A stretch of 52,120 nucleotides of DNA from Firmicutes bacterium UBA5010 (GTDB taxonomy: Bacteria; Bacillota; Clostridia; Tissierellales; Sedimentibacteraceae): positions 76,855 to 128,974 of the forward strand of contig DGYI01000035.1 in the NCBI GenBank assembly GCA_002396645.1, in the 5' to 3' direction. The notes under the pieces were generated by a model. The model was not told where the DNA came from. It ran no database searches and worked only from the letters and a program-made list of their open reading frames with translations. A program made the translations under genes and the position numbers. This document shows, in pieces, positions 33,106-41,428 of the stretch (positions within the stretch are counted from its first letter, which is position 1; every line of letters begins with the position of its first letter).

Positions 33106-33585
33106 ATGAAAATAACAATACTGTCAGTCGGAAAAATAAAAGAGAAATTTTTTATTGAGGCTATAAAAGAATACGAAAAAAGGCTTTCTAAATTTTGCAC
33201 ATTGATTGAAGAATCAGTGCAGGATGAAAGAGCTGACGATAATTATTCTGCTAAAGAAATAGAACAGGTAAAATACTTGGAAGGACAAAAAATTCTTAAG
33301 AAAATTAAGGATAACAGCTTTGTTATAGCCTTATGTATTGAAGGCAGTCAGCTTACATCTGCTGAACTGGCCGACAAAATAAGAAACTTAGGTGTGAACG
33401 GAAATTCGGATATATGCTTTGTTATAGGAGGCAGCAACGGTTTGCCCGATGAGGTAATAAAAAGAGCAGATATGAAACTGTCCTTTTCTAAGATGACTTT
33501 TCCTCATCAGCTGTTTAAGATTATATTGCTTGAACAAATATACAGAGCTTTCAAAATAAACGCAAACGAAAGCTATCACAAATAA
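33106..33585 (+). CDS. rlmH: 23S rRNA pseudouridine-1915 N3-methyltransferase
   Basis: A 159-aa SPOUT-class methyltransferase, exactly the normal length. It begins MKITILSVGKIKE. The SAM-binding trefoil knot is seen as FVIGGSNGLPDEV (about 105-117) and KLSFSKMTFPHQLFKIILLEQIYRAFKI (quoted in two parts: KLSFSKMTFPHQLFK and LLEQIYRAFKI), ending NESYHK, the invariant tail. It methylates pseudouridine 1915 in helix 69 of the ribosome. It has its own promoter and is followed by a bidirectional hairpin terminator. In a tight gap between two converging or diverging membrane and DegV genes. Confidence 0.97.
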   Translation: MKITILSVGKIKEKFFIEAIKEYEKRLSKFCTLIEESVQDERADDNYSAKEIEQVKYLEGQKILKKIKDNSFVIALCIEGSQLTSAELADKIRNLGVNGNSDICFVIGGSNGLPDEVIKRADMKLSFSKMTFPHQLFKIILLEQIYRAFKINANESYHK

Positions 33586-33592
33586 AAATAAT

Positions 33593-33616
33593 AACCACCG
33601 GCTTACCGGTGGTTTT
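33593..33616. terminator. Bidirectional terminator between rlmH and degV 2
   Basis: AACCACCGG (33593-33601) and CCGGTGGTT (33606-33614) form a nine-bp stem with loop CTTA. T-rich DNA lies on both strands downstream, though the plus-strand run is short. Confidence 0.75.
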
Positions 33617-33626
33617 CTCATTCTTA

Positions 33627-34475
33627 TTATTCCAGAAAATATCCCAAGCCTACTGTGCCTTCTCCGCAATGGCTTGATATTATACATCCTATTTCATATT
33701 CGTGATATTTTGTGATGCCGGTTTCCTTAGTCAGCTGCTTTTTCATCCAGTTAAGCTCGTTCTCATTGCCTACAGAACATCCGATATGAATCTCATTATA
33801 CCTGATTCTGTCTCTGTCTCTTACTGCTTCTTCTATCATTAAGTTTATAGCTTTCTTTTTGCCGAGGGTTTTTCTCCAAACATCCATTCCATCTTTATTC
33901 ATAAGTATAATAGGTTTTATGTTAAGAGTATTACCGAATATAAGCTGAGTTGCGCTGCATCTGCCTCCCATATGGAGATAATCCAAGGTTTCAACTGTGA
34001 AAAATAATTTGTAGTTATTCTTTATTTTAATAATTTCATTAACAATATCATCCACGCTCATATCACTTTGACAGAAATTATAGCAATATTTTACTAAACC
34101 CCCAAGAGTACAGCAAAAGTCCAAAGAATCAATAACCTTGACCCTATCTGTTCCCAATTCTTCAGCCGCTGCCAAAGCATTGTTGTAAGTTGAAGAAACC
34201 TTTGAAGAAAGACTTATATATATTATTGTTTTTCCTTCATCGACAAATGGTTTAAAATTCTCAATAAATTCTGCGGGAGAAGGTGCAGATGTTTTAGGAA
34301 GTATTTTTTGTGTCTTTACCATTTTAAATAATTGCTTGGTATTGATGTCAACTCCTTCCTTATAAACATCATTGTTAAAAACTATGGATAGCGGGACTAT
34401 ACCTATATCCATTTGTTTAATATCTTCCGGCGACAAATCACAGGTGCTGTCTGAAAATATTTTTATATTACTCAT
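33627..34475 (-). CDS. DegV family fatty-acid-binding protein 2
   Basis: A 282-aa DegV protein. Motifs: IKIFSDSTCDLSPEDIK at the N-terminus, TSAPSPAEFIENFKP (about 62), YISLSSKVSSTYNNA (about 86), DSLDFCCTLGGLV (about 118) and HMGGRCSATQLIFGN (about 170). It would bind a fatty acid in its cleft and pass it to a kinase; the partner is not here. I chose the ATG at 34475 because GGGAGGT is seven bases upstream; nine upstream codons in frame would cover that site. Sequence differs clearly from the DegV at 22.5 kb (for example SAPSPAEF against SCMSPSSC), so the two probably bind different acyl chains. Confidence 0.88.
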   Translation of the reverse strand: MSNIKIFSDSTCDLSPEDIKQMDIGIVPLSIVFNNDVYKEGVDINTKQLFKMVKTQKILPKTSAPSPAEFIENFKPFVDEGKTIIYISLSSKVSSTYNNALAAAEELGTDRVKVIDSLDFCCTLGGLVKYCYNFCQSDMSVDDIVNEIIKIKNNYKLFFTVETLDYLHMGGRCSATQLIFGNTLNIKPIILMNKDGMDVWRKTLGKKKAINLMIEEAVRDRDRIRYNEIHIGCSVGNENELNWMKKQLTKETGITKYHEYEIGCIISSHCGEGTVGLGYFLE

Positions 34476-34587
34476 ATATACCTCCCTATTATTTTCATAC
34501 AAAAAATTATAAATATTTAATAAAAGTATTATAAATTAAAATTGCGGTGCAAGCTGAGTAAAATTTAATTTTGCTTACATAGTAAAT

Positions 34588-34616
34588 AGTATATAATTTT
34601 TTTGTCATAATGTAAA
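34588..34616 (-). promoter_or_regulatory. Sigma-A promoter for degV 2
   Basis: On the minus strand TTTACA (34611-34616) and TATACT (34588-34593), 17 bp apart. The rest of the 34476-34700 gap has short hairpins (GAAGAATC/GATTCTTC at about 34644-34664) of unknown role. Confidence 0.65.
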
Positions 34617-34699
34617 TAAAAAAGTAAACTACGTTCACTTTATGGAAGAATCAGGACGATTCTTCATTTATCTAATAGAAAAGAGAACTTTCCTATTTA

Positions 34700-34735
34700 G
34701 ATAAAAAAAAGCTGTCGATATCGACAGCCTTTTTA
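34700..34735 (-). terminator. Terminator of the cold shock gene
   Basis: A perfect palindrome GCTGTCGATATCGACAGC near 34711-34728, with a run of T on the minus strand (A run 34703-34710 on plus). It is about ten bases after the csp stop. Confidence 0.9.
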
Positions 34736-34744
34736 AATGGTTAA

Positions 34745-34948
34745 TTATTCAACGTTTACGTTTACTGCTTGTGGTCCACGGTTTCCTTGAGTTACTTCAA
34801 AAGTTACTCTTTGACCGTCTGTTAATGATTTATAGCCATCTTTAGCTATTCCTGTGAAGTGTACGAATACGTCTTCTCCACCGTTATCATTAGTTATAAA
34901 ACCAAAACCTTTTTCTGCGTTAAACCATTTTACTGTACCTTTATTCAT
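34745..34948 (-). CDS. csp: Cold shock protein (CspA/CspB family)
   Basis: A 67-aa OB-fold nucleic acid chaperone. RNP1 is KGFGFIT and RNP2 is VFVHF; the start MNKGTVKWFNAEKGFGFI and the length are those of CspA/CspB. It binds single-stranded RNA or DNA and melts mRNA structures at low temperature or during growth. The ATG follows TAGGAGGT closely. The transcript has a strong promoter at 35090-35118 and a ~135-nt leader with a long hairpin, plus a perfect terminator, so it is monocistronic. Which csp paralogue this is cannot be told from one gene. Confidence 0.97.
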   Translation of the reverse strand: MNKGTVKWFNAEKGFGFITNDNGGEDVFVHFTGIAKDGYKSLTDGQRVTFEVTQGNRGPQAVNVNVE

Positions 34949-35007
34949 TAAAGATACCTCCTATAATATAATAATTTTATTTTATATTTTATTTGAAGAT
35001 AAAAAAA

Positions 35008-35065
35008 TTCACACATTTTCGTAAAGCATCAATTAAATAATGACTTACAAAAATATGTGAATCAA
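35008..35065 (-). promoter_or_regulatory. Structured 5' leader hairpin of csp
   Basis: TTCACACATTTTCGTAAAGC (about 35009-35028) and GACTTACAAAAATATGTGAA (about 35042-35061) are nearly complementary over 20 bp. It falls in the csp leader (expected start near 35083). Long structured leaders are known to control csp mRNAs by temperature; that role is inferred here. Confidence 0.55.
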
Positions 35066-35089
35066 AACTTACCGCTAAAATACTTTTTT

Positions 35090-35118
35090 ATTTTAACATG
35101 AAAGACTTAAGCTGTCAA
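35090..35118 (-). promoter_or_regulatory. Strong sigma-A promoter of csp
   Basis: On the minus strand TTGACA (35113-35118) is perfect, the spacer is 17 bp, and TAAAAT is at 35090-35095. Confidence 0.8.
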
Positions 35119-35231
35119 CATTTTTTTTGTTGCATTATAAAAAAATTTATATTATACTGAGATAGAATTTATTGATTTTCAGTTAATTATATTATTTTGA
35201 CGGAATATTATTGAGAGGAATGTGATTTAAG

Positions 35232-36152
35232 ATGAAAAGTAAAAAGCTTATAAGTAATTCTATGCTGATTTTGACAGCTCTTATTTGGGGGTCTGCTTTT
35301 GTTGCACAAACTGTAGGTATGGATTTTGTGGGACCTTTTACATTTAATGCTGCCAGAACTATAATAGGAGGTATCGTACTGATACCATATATTTTGATTA
35401 CAAACAGATTAAGATATAAAGAAAAAACGGAGGAAGCAAATAATATCAGGTTTAATAAGACTCTTATCCTGGGAGGCATCTTGTGCGGTATAGCTTTGTT
35501 TGCCGGAAGTACATTTCAGCAATTTGGTCTTCAGTATACAACCGCAGGCAAGAGCGGATTTATAACAGCTTTGTATATAATCATAGTTCCTGTGCTGGGC
35601 ATATTTATTAAGAAAAAAGTTCCTTTGAAGATTTGGATTTGTGTGCTTATAGCGATTGCAGGATTTTATTTATTGAGTATAAATGAAGGCTTTACTATAA
35701 ATAAAGGAGACTTATTAACTCTTATTTGTGCATTTTTCTTTTCAATACATATATTGCTGATTGATCATTTTTCTCCGCAAGTAGACGGAGTGCAGATGTC
35801 AAGTATTCAGTTTTTTGTTGCAGGTATTATATCACTGATAGCCAGCTTGATATTTGAAAATCCTAAAATATCAGCTATATTAATGGCATGGGCACCTGTG
35901 CTATATGCCGGTGTATTATCCTGTGGAGTTGCATATACACTTCAGGTTGTCGCACAAAAAAACACTGATCCTGTTCTGGCTTCCTTAATTCTAAGCCTTG
36001 AATCAGTATTTGCTGTAATTGCAGGATGGATGATTTTAAAGCAATCCTTGTCACTTAAAGAAGGAATCGGATGCTTGCTTGTTTTTGCGGCAATAGTTAT
36101 TACACAATTGCCGGACAGAAAAAATACAGAGTATGATAGTTTAAAAAATTAA
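35232..36152 (+). CDS. DMT-family (EamA) transporter
   Basis: A 306-aa protein of ten hydrophobic helices in two EamA repeats. First repeat: ISNSMLILTALIWGSAFVAQTVGMDFVGPFTFNAAR (quoted in parts: ALIWGSAFVAQTVG, PFTFNAARTIIGG). Second repeat: GDLLTLICAFFFSIHILLIDHF (in parts: LLTLICAFFFSIHI). It ends with LESVFAVIAGWMILKQSLSL, the typical final 'E-P-x-x-A-x-x-x-x-x-L-G-E' region with variation. Such transporters export metabolites or amino acids; substrate unknown. A promoter-like TTGTTG-17-TATTAT stands upstream. murI follows after 15 bp on the same strand. Confidence 0.85.
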   Translation: MKSKKLISNSMLILTALIWGSAFVAQTVGMDFVGPFTFNAARTIIGGIVLIPYILITNRLRYKEKTEEANNIRFNKTLILGGILCGIALFAGSTFQQFGLQYTTAGKSGFITALYIIIVPVLGIFIKKKVPLKIWICVLIAIAGFYLLSINEGFTINKGDLLTLICAFFFSIHILLIDHFSPQVDGVQMSSIQFFVAGIISLIASLIFENPKISAILMAWAPVLYAGVLSCGVAYTLQVVAQKNTDPVLASLILSLESVFAVIAGWMILKQSLSLKEGIGCLLVFAAIVITQLPDRKNTEYDSLKN

Positions 36153-36167
36153 AAGGGTAAGATTTTT

Positions 36168-36956
36168 ATGGAAAATATAAATAAAGCTATAGGAGTTTTT
36201 GATTCAGGCTTAGGAGGGATAAGTGTTCTTAAAGAATTAGTCTCACTGATGTCTGATGAAGATTACATTTACTACGGAGATTCTTTTTATGCACCGTACG
36301 GCACAAAGAAAAAAGAAGAAATAGTAAAAAGATGCATGGAGATATGCGATTATTTTGTTAGCAGGGAAGTAAAGGCTATAGTTATAGCCTGCAATACAGC
36401 CACAAGTGCTGCGGTAAACATATTAAGAGATCTATATAAGCCGCTTCCGATTATAGGAATGGAGCCGGCATTGAAGCTGGCAGCAGAAAATAAAGAGAAT
36501 AACAGCATAGTAGTTATGGCTACCAATCTAACTCTTAATGAGGAAAAATTCAATAACTTGATGAAAAAATACAGCAATCTGAACAATATTATAAAAATGC
36601 CATGTCCCGAGCTTGTAAATATAGTTGAAAATGATATGCTTGACGATACAGAGCTGGTAAACAGACAGATATGCGAATATTTTGAAGACATTGATATGAA
36701 AAGCTTGGACAGCATAGTTTTAGGCTGTACGCATTTTGTGTTTTTTAAAGAATATTTGAGCAAAATACTGGATAAAAAAACAAATATCATAGATGGCAAT
36801 AACGGCACTGCAAGACGCTTAAAAGAAATCTTAGAGAATTGCGAGAGTATTCATAAAAAAGATAAAGATACTAAAAAGGGTGAAATTATATTTTTAAATT
36901 CTCATAGTGATGAAAAATATATAGAATTATCAAAAAGGTTGTTTAATTCATTATAA
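36168..36956 (+). CDS. murI: Glutamate racemase
   Basis: A 262-aa cofactor-independent racemase converting L- to D-glutamate for peptidoglycan. Both catalytic cysteines are present: IACNTATSAAV (about residue 71) and VLGCTHFVFF (about residue 184). The N-terminal GVFDSGLGGISVLKEL and YGDSFYAPYGTK give the substrate site. Length matches the family. It starts 15 bp after the EamA gene, so it is likely translated from the same mRNA. A weak hairpin with AAGCAGCT/AGTTGCTT arms (about 36968-37021) may end the transcript; the remaining 36957-37189 gap is AT-rich and shows nothing else. Confidence 0.95.
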   Translation: MENINKAIGVFDSGLGGISVLKELVSLMSDEDYIYYGDSFYAPYGTKKKEEIVKRCMEICDYFVSREVKAIVIACNTATSAAVNILRDLYKPLPIIGMEPALKLAAENKENNSIVVMATNLTLNEEKFNNLMKKYSNLNNIIKMPCPELVNIVENDMLDDTELVNRQICEYFEDIDMKSLDSIVLGCTHFVFFKEYLSKILDKKTNIIDGNNGTARRLKEILENCESIHKKDKDTKKGEIIFLNSHSDEKYIELSKRLFNSL

Positions 36957-37189
36957 AATTATATTAAAGCAGCTGATAGTAAATATTTTTTTACGTATAA
37001 TATTTATTAATAAGTTGCTTTTATTATGGAAAAGTAAGCATTGAACCATTAAAATGCACATTTTATGTATCAAAGAAAATAAAGAAAAATTAAAAAAATA
37101 ATAATTTTTTTCAAAAAAGCTTGCAAATTCTTTAAAAAAATATTAAACTAACCTGTGGATTTTTATTGAAAGAAGGAAAAAAGAAAAAT

Positions 37190-39022
37190 ATGAAAAATAA
37201 AATAATAAATATTGCGGTTATAGCGCATGTTGACGCCGGAAAGTCTACATTAGTTGATGCTTTTTTGCAGCAAAGCGGCGTTTTCAGAGAAAATCAAGAG
37301 CTTGTAGACTGCGTTATGGACAGCAATGACATAGAGCGTGAAAGAGGAATAACAATTTATTCTAAAAACTGTTCTGTAATGCACGATGACATAAAAATAA
37401 ATATCGTAGATACACCCGGACACGCCGACTTCTCATCAGAAGTTGAACGTATAATGAAAACAGTAGATACTGTTATACTTTTAGTGGATTCAATAGAAGG
37501 TCCTATGCCTCAGACAAGATTTGTTCTTCAAAAATCTCTTGAGCTTGGACTTAGACCTATACTGTTAATAAATAAGATAGACAAGAAAAACCATAGAGCA
37601 CAAGAAGTTGTAAATATGGTATTTGATTTATTTGTGGAGCTGGACGCGACAGATGAGCAAATTGATTTTCCTGTTCTTTACGGAATAGCTAAAAAAGGTA
37701 TAACACAATATGAATTAGAGGATGAGGGAAAAGATCTAACTCCTTTATTCGATACTATAGTAAAACATGTCAGTCCTTATCCGGACAAGGATAGTGAACC
37801 TTTGCAATTGCAAGTGTCATCACTGGCATATGATGACTATATAGGAAGACTGGGAGTCGGAAGAGTTTTTTGCGGAACAATTAAAGAAGGACAGACAGTT
37901 TCGGTTTGCAAAGCTGACGGCACTGTTGCAAGGCAAAAGGTTTCAGGACTCTTCGTATATCAGGGCTTAAAAAGAATAGCAGTAAGCGAAGCTTCCAGTG
38001 GTGACATAGTTGTTGTATCGGGATTATCCGATATTTCTATAGGTGAAACAATTTGTAGTGTTGACAATCCTATGCCTATGGAAACAATAAGAATAGAAGA
38101 ACCGACACTTTCGATGAATTTTTTAATCAATACTTCACCTTTTGTAGGCAAAAGCGGAAAATACGTTACTACAAGACATTTAAAGGGAAGACTTGAAAAG
38201 GAATTGGAGGTTAATGTAGGATTAAGAGTTGAACCTCTTGAAAATGCAGTTGATGGATTTAAGGTTTCCGGAAGAGGAGAGCTTCATCTTTCCATATTGC
38301 TTGAAAACATGAGAAGAGAGGGCTATGAAGTAGCTGTATCAAGACCTGAAGTTATATTTCACAAAGAAGATGGAGTTATAAAGGAGCCTATAGAAAGAGT
38401 GATAGTGAGTGTGCCTGAAGAATACTCCGGTACAGTTATATCTAAGCTGAATTTAAGAAAAGGTATGATGGAATCAATGTCTCCGGACGGAAACTATGTT
38501 AAGATTGAGTATTTAGTTCCTACCAGAGGACTTTTAGGATATAGAACAGAACTTATAAACGATACAAGAGGTCAAGGCACTATGGTAAGAAGCTTTGAAC
38601 ACTACGACAAATACAAAGGTGAAATTCCGCAAAGAACAAACGGAGTGCTGATATCAAGCGATCAGGGCGAATCAATAGGATATTCACTCAGCAACCTTGA
38701 GGAAAGAGGAATTCTATTTGTAGGACCGGGTGAAAAAGTTTATGAGGGAATGATAATAGGAATGAATTCTCGTGATGACGACATGACAGTTAACCCTTGT
38801 AAGGGTAAAAAGCTCACTAACACACGTTCTTCAGGTAACGATGATGCTGTTAAGCTTTCACCGCCTAGAATTATGTCATTAGAAGAAGCCTTGGAATTTA
38901 TAAATGATGATGAATTAGTCGAGGTAACACCTGACAACATAAGACTCAGAAAGAGATTCTTAACTGAAATAGATAGAAGAAAAAATGCAAATGCTGCAAA
39001 AAGAGCAGCGATAGAGGAATAG
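37190..39022 (+). CDS. typA: Translational GTPase TypA/BipA
   Basis: A 610-aa ribosome-binding GTPase. G1 is AHVDAGKST (residues about 11-19), the switch RERGITIYSKNC, G3 DTPGHADF, G4 NKID. EF-G-like domains III and V follow and the unique C-terminal domain is around 490-600. TypA helps 50S assembly and stress adaptation, especially in cold. The ATG at 37190 fits the family N-terminus (MKNKIINIAVIAHVD); the binding site AAGGAAAAAAG is poor and 13 nt away, and a TTG at 37166 in frame is an alternative start. It stands alone, between murI and a lipoprotein gene. Confidence 0.96.
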   Translation: MKNKIINIAVIAHVDAGKSTLVDAFLQQSGVFRENQELVDCVMDSNDIERERGITIYSKNCSVMHDDIKINIVDTPGHADFSSEVERIMKTVDTVILLVDSIEGPMPQTRFVLQKSLELGLRPILLINKIDKKNHRAQEVVNMVFDLFVELDATDEQIDFPVLYGIAKKGITQYELEDEGKDLTPLFDTIVKHVSPYPDKDSEPLQLQVSSLAYDDYIGRLGVGRVFCGTIKEGQTVSVCKADGTVARQKVSGLFVYQGLKRIAVSEASSGDIVVVSGLSDISIGETICSVDNPMPMETIRIEEPTLSMNFLINTSPFVGKSGKYVTTRHLKGRLEKELEVNVGLRVEPLENAVDGFKVSGRGELHLSILLENMRREGYEVAVSRPEVIFHKEDGVIKEPIERVIVSVPEEYSGTVISKLNLRKGMMESMSPDGNYVKIEYLVPTRGLLGYRTELINDTRGQGTMVRSFEHYDKYKGEIPQRTNGVLISSDQGESIGYSLSNLEERGILFVGPGEKVYEGMIIGMNSRDDDMTVNPCKGKKLTNTRSSGNDDAVKLSPPRIMSLEEALEFINDDELVEVTPDNIRLRKRFLTEIDRRKNANAAKRAAIEE

Positions 39023-39103
39023 AAAGACAAAATATTTGCTTCGGAACTTTTATTGTTTGTGCTCGTCTAAAGATAATGTACAAACAATAATTTGGAGGCG
39101 CAA

Positions 39104-39604
39104 ATGAAAAAATTATTAATGATAGGGCTGTCACTGATTATGATATTTAATATGGCGGCATGCTCAAATACAGAAAACAATAAAGGAAACGAAGAAAAGC
39201 CAAAAAAAGAATTGGCAGAAATAATTTCCGGGAACAGAGATAAGCAAATAAATGATGCTGTAGGAATAGTGGATTCCAATGATGATGAAGGAGCACAAAT
39301 CACATTTGAAATGCTTGGCATTGACGAAAAGGATATGGATAAATATGCTATAAGCTTGTCACCTATGAATATAAGTGCATATTGCGTAGCAATAGTTAAA
39401 CCGGCAGAAGGAAAAAAGGATATTATAAAGGAAGCTTTTGAGAAATATAAGAAAAGCCAGGAAGAAGCATTTGAGCAATACTTGCAGGATCAGTATAAAA
39501 TAGCTAAAGATGCTGTTATAACAGAAGTTGGTGACTATATAATTTTCGCAATGTGCGAAGACTCACAATCGCTGAGAGACAACTTGGTAAATGCGTTGAA
39601 ATAA
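39104..39604 (+). CDS. DUF4358-type lipoprotein
   Basis: A 166-aa secreted lipoprotein. Signal sequence KKLLMIGLSLIMIFNMAAC with lipobox NMAAC, lipid-modified Cys at about residue 19. After a charged linker (EKPKKELAEII), the mature domain has the conserved pattern of DUF4358: MLGIDEKDMDKYAISLSPMN, then VAIVKPAEGKKDIIKEAFEKYKKSQEEAFEQYL (shown in parts: VAIVKPAEGKKD, EEAFEQYLQD), VTEVGDYIIF. Function of this family is unknown. The start at 39104 has TTTGGAGG five bases upstream; a TTG four codons before it is also open. A strong terminator follows, so it is monocistronic or the end of the typA transcript. Confidence 0.82.
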   Translation: MKKLLMIGLSLIMIFNMAACSNTENNKGNEEKPKKELAEIISGNRDKQINDAVGIVDSNDDEGAQITFEMLGIDEKDMDKYAISLSPMNISAYCVAIVKPAEGKKDIIKEAFEKYKKSQEEAFEQYLQDQYKIAKDAVITEVGDYIIFAMCEDSQSLRDNLVNALK

Positions 39605-39609
39605 AGAGA

Positions 39610-39646
39610 AACACACAGATTTTTCGGTCTGTGTGTTATTTTTTGA
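39610..39646 (+). terminator. Terminator after the DUF4358 gene
   Basis: AACACACAGA (39610-39619) and TCTGTGTGTT (39628-39637) form a perfect ten-bp stem followed by a T-rich run. Confidence 0.9.
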
Positions 39647-39665
39647 AAAAAATTTTTAAATACTA

Positions 39666-39732
39666 TTGACAAAATAAAATTAAAGTAGTATCTTATACTT
39701 AGTGATTAGCACTCAAGCCAATCGAGTGCTAA
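39666..39732 (+). promoter_or_regulatory. hrcA operon promoter and CIRCE operator
   Basis: TTGACA at 39666-39671 with a weak -10 (TATCTT at 39689-39694, 17 bp) precedes a perfect CIRCE: TTAGCACTC (39706-39714), nine bases, GAGTGCTAA (39724-39732). HrcA bound here represses the operon until heat shock. This is autoregulation, because hrcA is the first gene. Confidence 0.95.
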
Positions 39733-39749
39733 CAAGAGAGGTGATTAAA

Positions 39750-40820
39750 ATGTCTCTGGATGATAGAAAAATCAACATCTTAAAAGCTATAATCGGAAGT
39801 TATATAGAGAGCGGAGAGGCAATAGGTTCAAGAACAATTTCAAAAAAATATGAACTAGGTGTAAGCCCTGCAACTATCAGAAATGAAATGTCTGATTTAG
39901 AGGAAATGGGATTTTTAGTTCAGCCTCATACCTCTTCCGGCAGAATACCGACAGATAAGGCATACAGATATTATGTAGATAATATCTGGAAGTCTTTTTT
40001 GCAGCCGGCTGATACAGCTAAGCTTAATATATCTGATATAAGAAAGATAATTGAAGATGAAGTTCAGGAAATGGATTTGATACTCAAAAATTCGGTAAGA
40101 ATGCTATCTCAATTTACCAGATATACGTCATTCATAATTGCTCCTCAAATGAGAAAATCCGTAGTCAGCAGGATACAGCTTGTTCCTGTAGAATATAACA
40201 AGGTTTTGATGATTATTATACTAAATAATAATCTTGTCCGTCAGGGTATGATAAAGCTTAACAGGCCTATTCCATATGACCAGATGGATAAAATATCCAA
40301 CATCTTGACAGACAGATTGAGAGGATATAAGCTTGAGGATTTTAATGATGATTTAAAGAGACTTATAATTGACGACATATATAGCATAAAAGAAAATGTC
40401 AGTGAATCTATTCGTGAGTTAATGCCATACCTTATGAGTCATGTCGCTTCATTTGAAGATGTAAATATGTATTCAGATGGTATAGAAAATATACTGGATT
40501 TCCCTGAATACAGTGATCCGGCTAAGGCAAAGGAGTTTATGTCATTTATATCAAATAAGGAAAGCGTGGCAAAATTAGTTCAGGATATAGGAAAACATGA
40601 TATAGATATAAGCATCGGGCATGAGAATCCGTATGAGGAATTAAAGGATTGCAGTTTAATTACAGCTACCTATAAATTTAATGGAAAAACAATAGGAAAA
40701 ATAGGCGTAATAGGTCCTACCAGAATGGATTATGAAAGTGTCATTAGTACAGTAAAAGCAATGTCAGATGCCATGAATCAAATAATAGATAATAATTTTT
40801 CTGACAAAAATAAGGAGTGA
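39750..40820 (+). CDS. hrcA: Heat-inducible transcription repressor
   Basis: A 356-aa repressor. The N-terminal winged helix is seen in ILKAIIGSYIESGEAIGSRT and SPATIRNEMSDLEEMGFLVQ, then the family motif PHTSSGRIPTDKAYRYYVD. The C-terminal ligand-sensing domain follows. It binds the CIRCE element just upstream and needs GroEL for activity. AGAGAGGTG six bases before ATG 39750 fixes the start; earlier in-frame codons lie over CIRCE and cannot be translated. First gene of hrcA-grpE-dnaK-dnaJ. Confidence 0.97.
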   Translation: MSLDDRKINILKAIIGSYIESGEAIGSRTISKKYELGVSPATIRNEMSDLEEMGFLVQPHTSSGRIPTDKAYRYYVDNIWKSFLQPADTAKLNISDIRKIIEDEVQEMDLILKNSVRMLSQFTRYTSFIIAPQMRKSVVSRIQLVPVEYNKVLMIIILNNNLVRQGMIKLNRPIPYDQMDKISNILTDRLRGYKLEDFNDDLKRLIIDDIYSIKENVSESIRELMPYLMSHVASFEDVNMYSDGIENILDFPEYSDPAKAKEFMSFISNKESVAKLVQDIGKHDIDISIGHENPYEELKDCSLITATYKFNGKTIGKIGVIGPTRMDYESVISTVKAMSDAMNQIIDNNFSDKNKE

Positions 40821-40825
40821 TGATA

Positions 40826-41395
40826 ATGGCGAAAAAAGATAAGGCGGATATATCCGAAGATTTAAAAAAATCAGAGGAAAATTTAGCTGCCGAGGAAAAA
40901 GAAGATTTGTGTCAAGAAAACCCAGGAAACTCTGAGGAAAAGCTCGAGGAAAATAAGCTTCAAGAAGAATATGACGCATTAAATAATAAAATGCTGAGAT
41001 TACAGGCTGATTTTTTAAATTATAAGACAAGAGCGGAAAAAGAAAAAATGTCAACTTACAGCAATGCTGTTGCAGATGTTCTGTGCGATTTATTGCCTAT
41101 AGTAGATAATTTTGAAAGGGCAATAGAATCAGTTAAGTCTGAAAATGAGGAGCTTATAAACTTTAAAAACGGCGTTAAAATGATATATGATCAGTTTTTT
41201 AACGTGCTTCAAAAAAGAGGTCTTAAAGAGATAGCAGCTTTGAATTCAAAATTCGATCCTAATATACATTCGGGGATTGCATTTGAAGTTGCACAAGAAA
41301 AGGAGGAAGACACTGTAACAGAGGTTTTCCAAAAAGGTTATTTAGTAAATGAAAAAGTAATAAGACCAAGTATGGTTAAAATAGCAAAAAAATAA
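40826..41395 (+). CDS. grpE: Nucleotide exchange factor GrpE
   Basis: A 189-aa co-chaperone, dimeric, which releases ADP from DnaK. The acidic N-terminal coiled-coil (SEDLKKSEENLAAEEKED) continues through LQADFLNYKTRAEKEK and the C-terminal wing carries VTEVFQKGYLVNEKVIRPSMVKIAK (in parts: VFQKGYLVNEKVIRPSMVK). AAGGAG at 40812-40817 and ATG at 40826 agree well; ATG 40820 is closer but misplaced. Overlap-range spacing with hrcA indicates translational coupling. Position inside the HrcA operon is standard. Confidence 0.97.
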   Translation: MAKKDKADISEDLKKSEENLAAEEKEDLCQENPGNSEEKLEENKLQEEYDALNNKMLRLQADFLNYKTRAEKEKMSTYSNAVADVLCDLLPIVDNFERAIESVKSENEELINFKNGVKMIYDQFFNVLQKRGLKEIAALNSKFDPNIHSGIAFEVAQEKEEDTVTEVFQKGYLVNEKVIRPSMVKIAKK

Positions 41396-41428
41396 AAGAT
41401 TTTATAGATATATTTAGGAGGCTTTAAA

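Noticed and set aside
38740..39030. 96-codon minus-strand frame opposite typA
   Set aside because: It is a shadow of the strongly conserved typA coding frame; no ribosome binding site.
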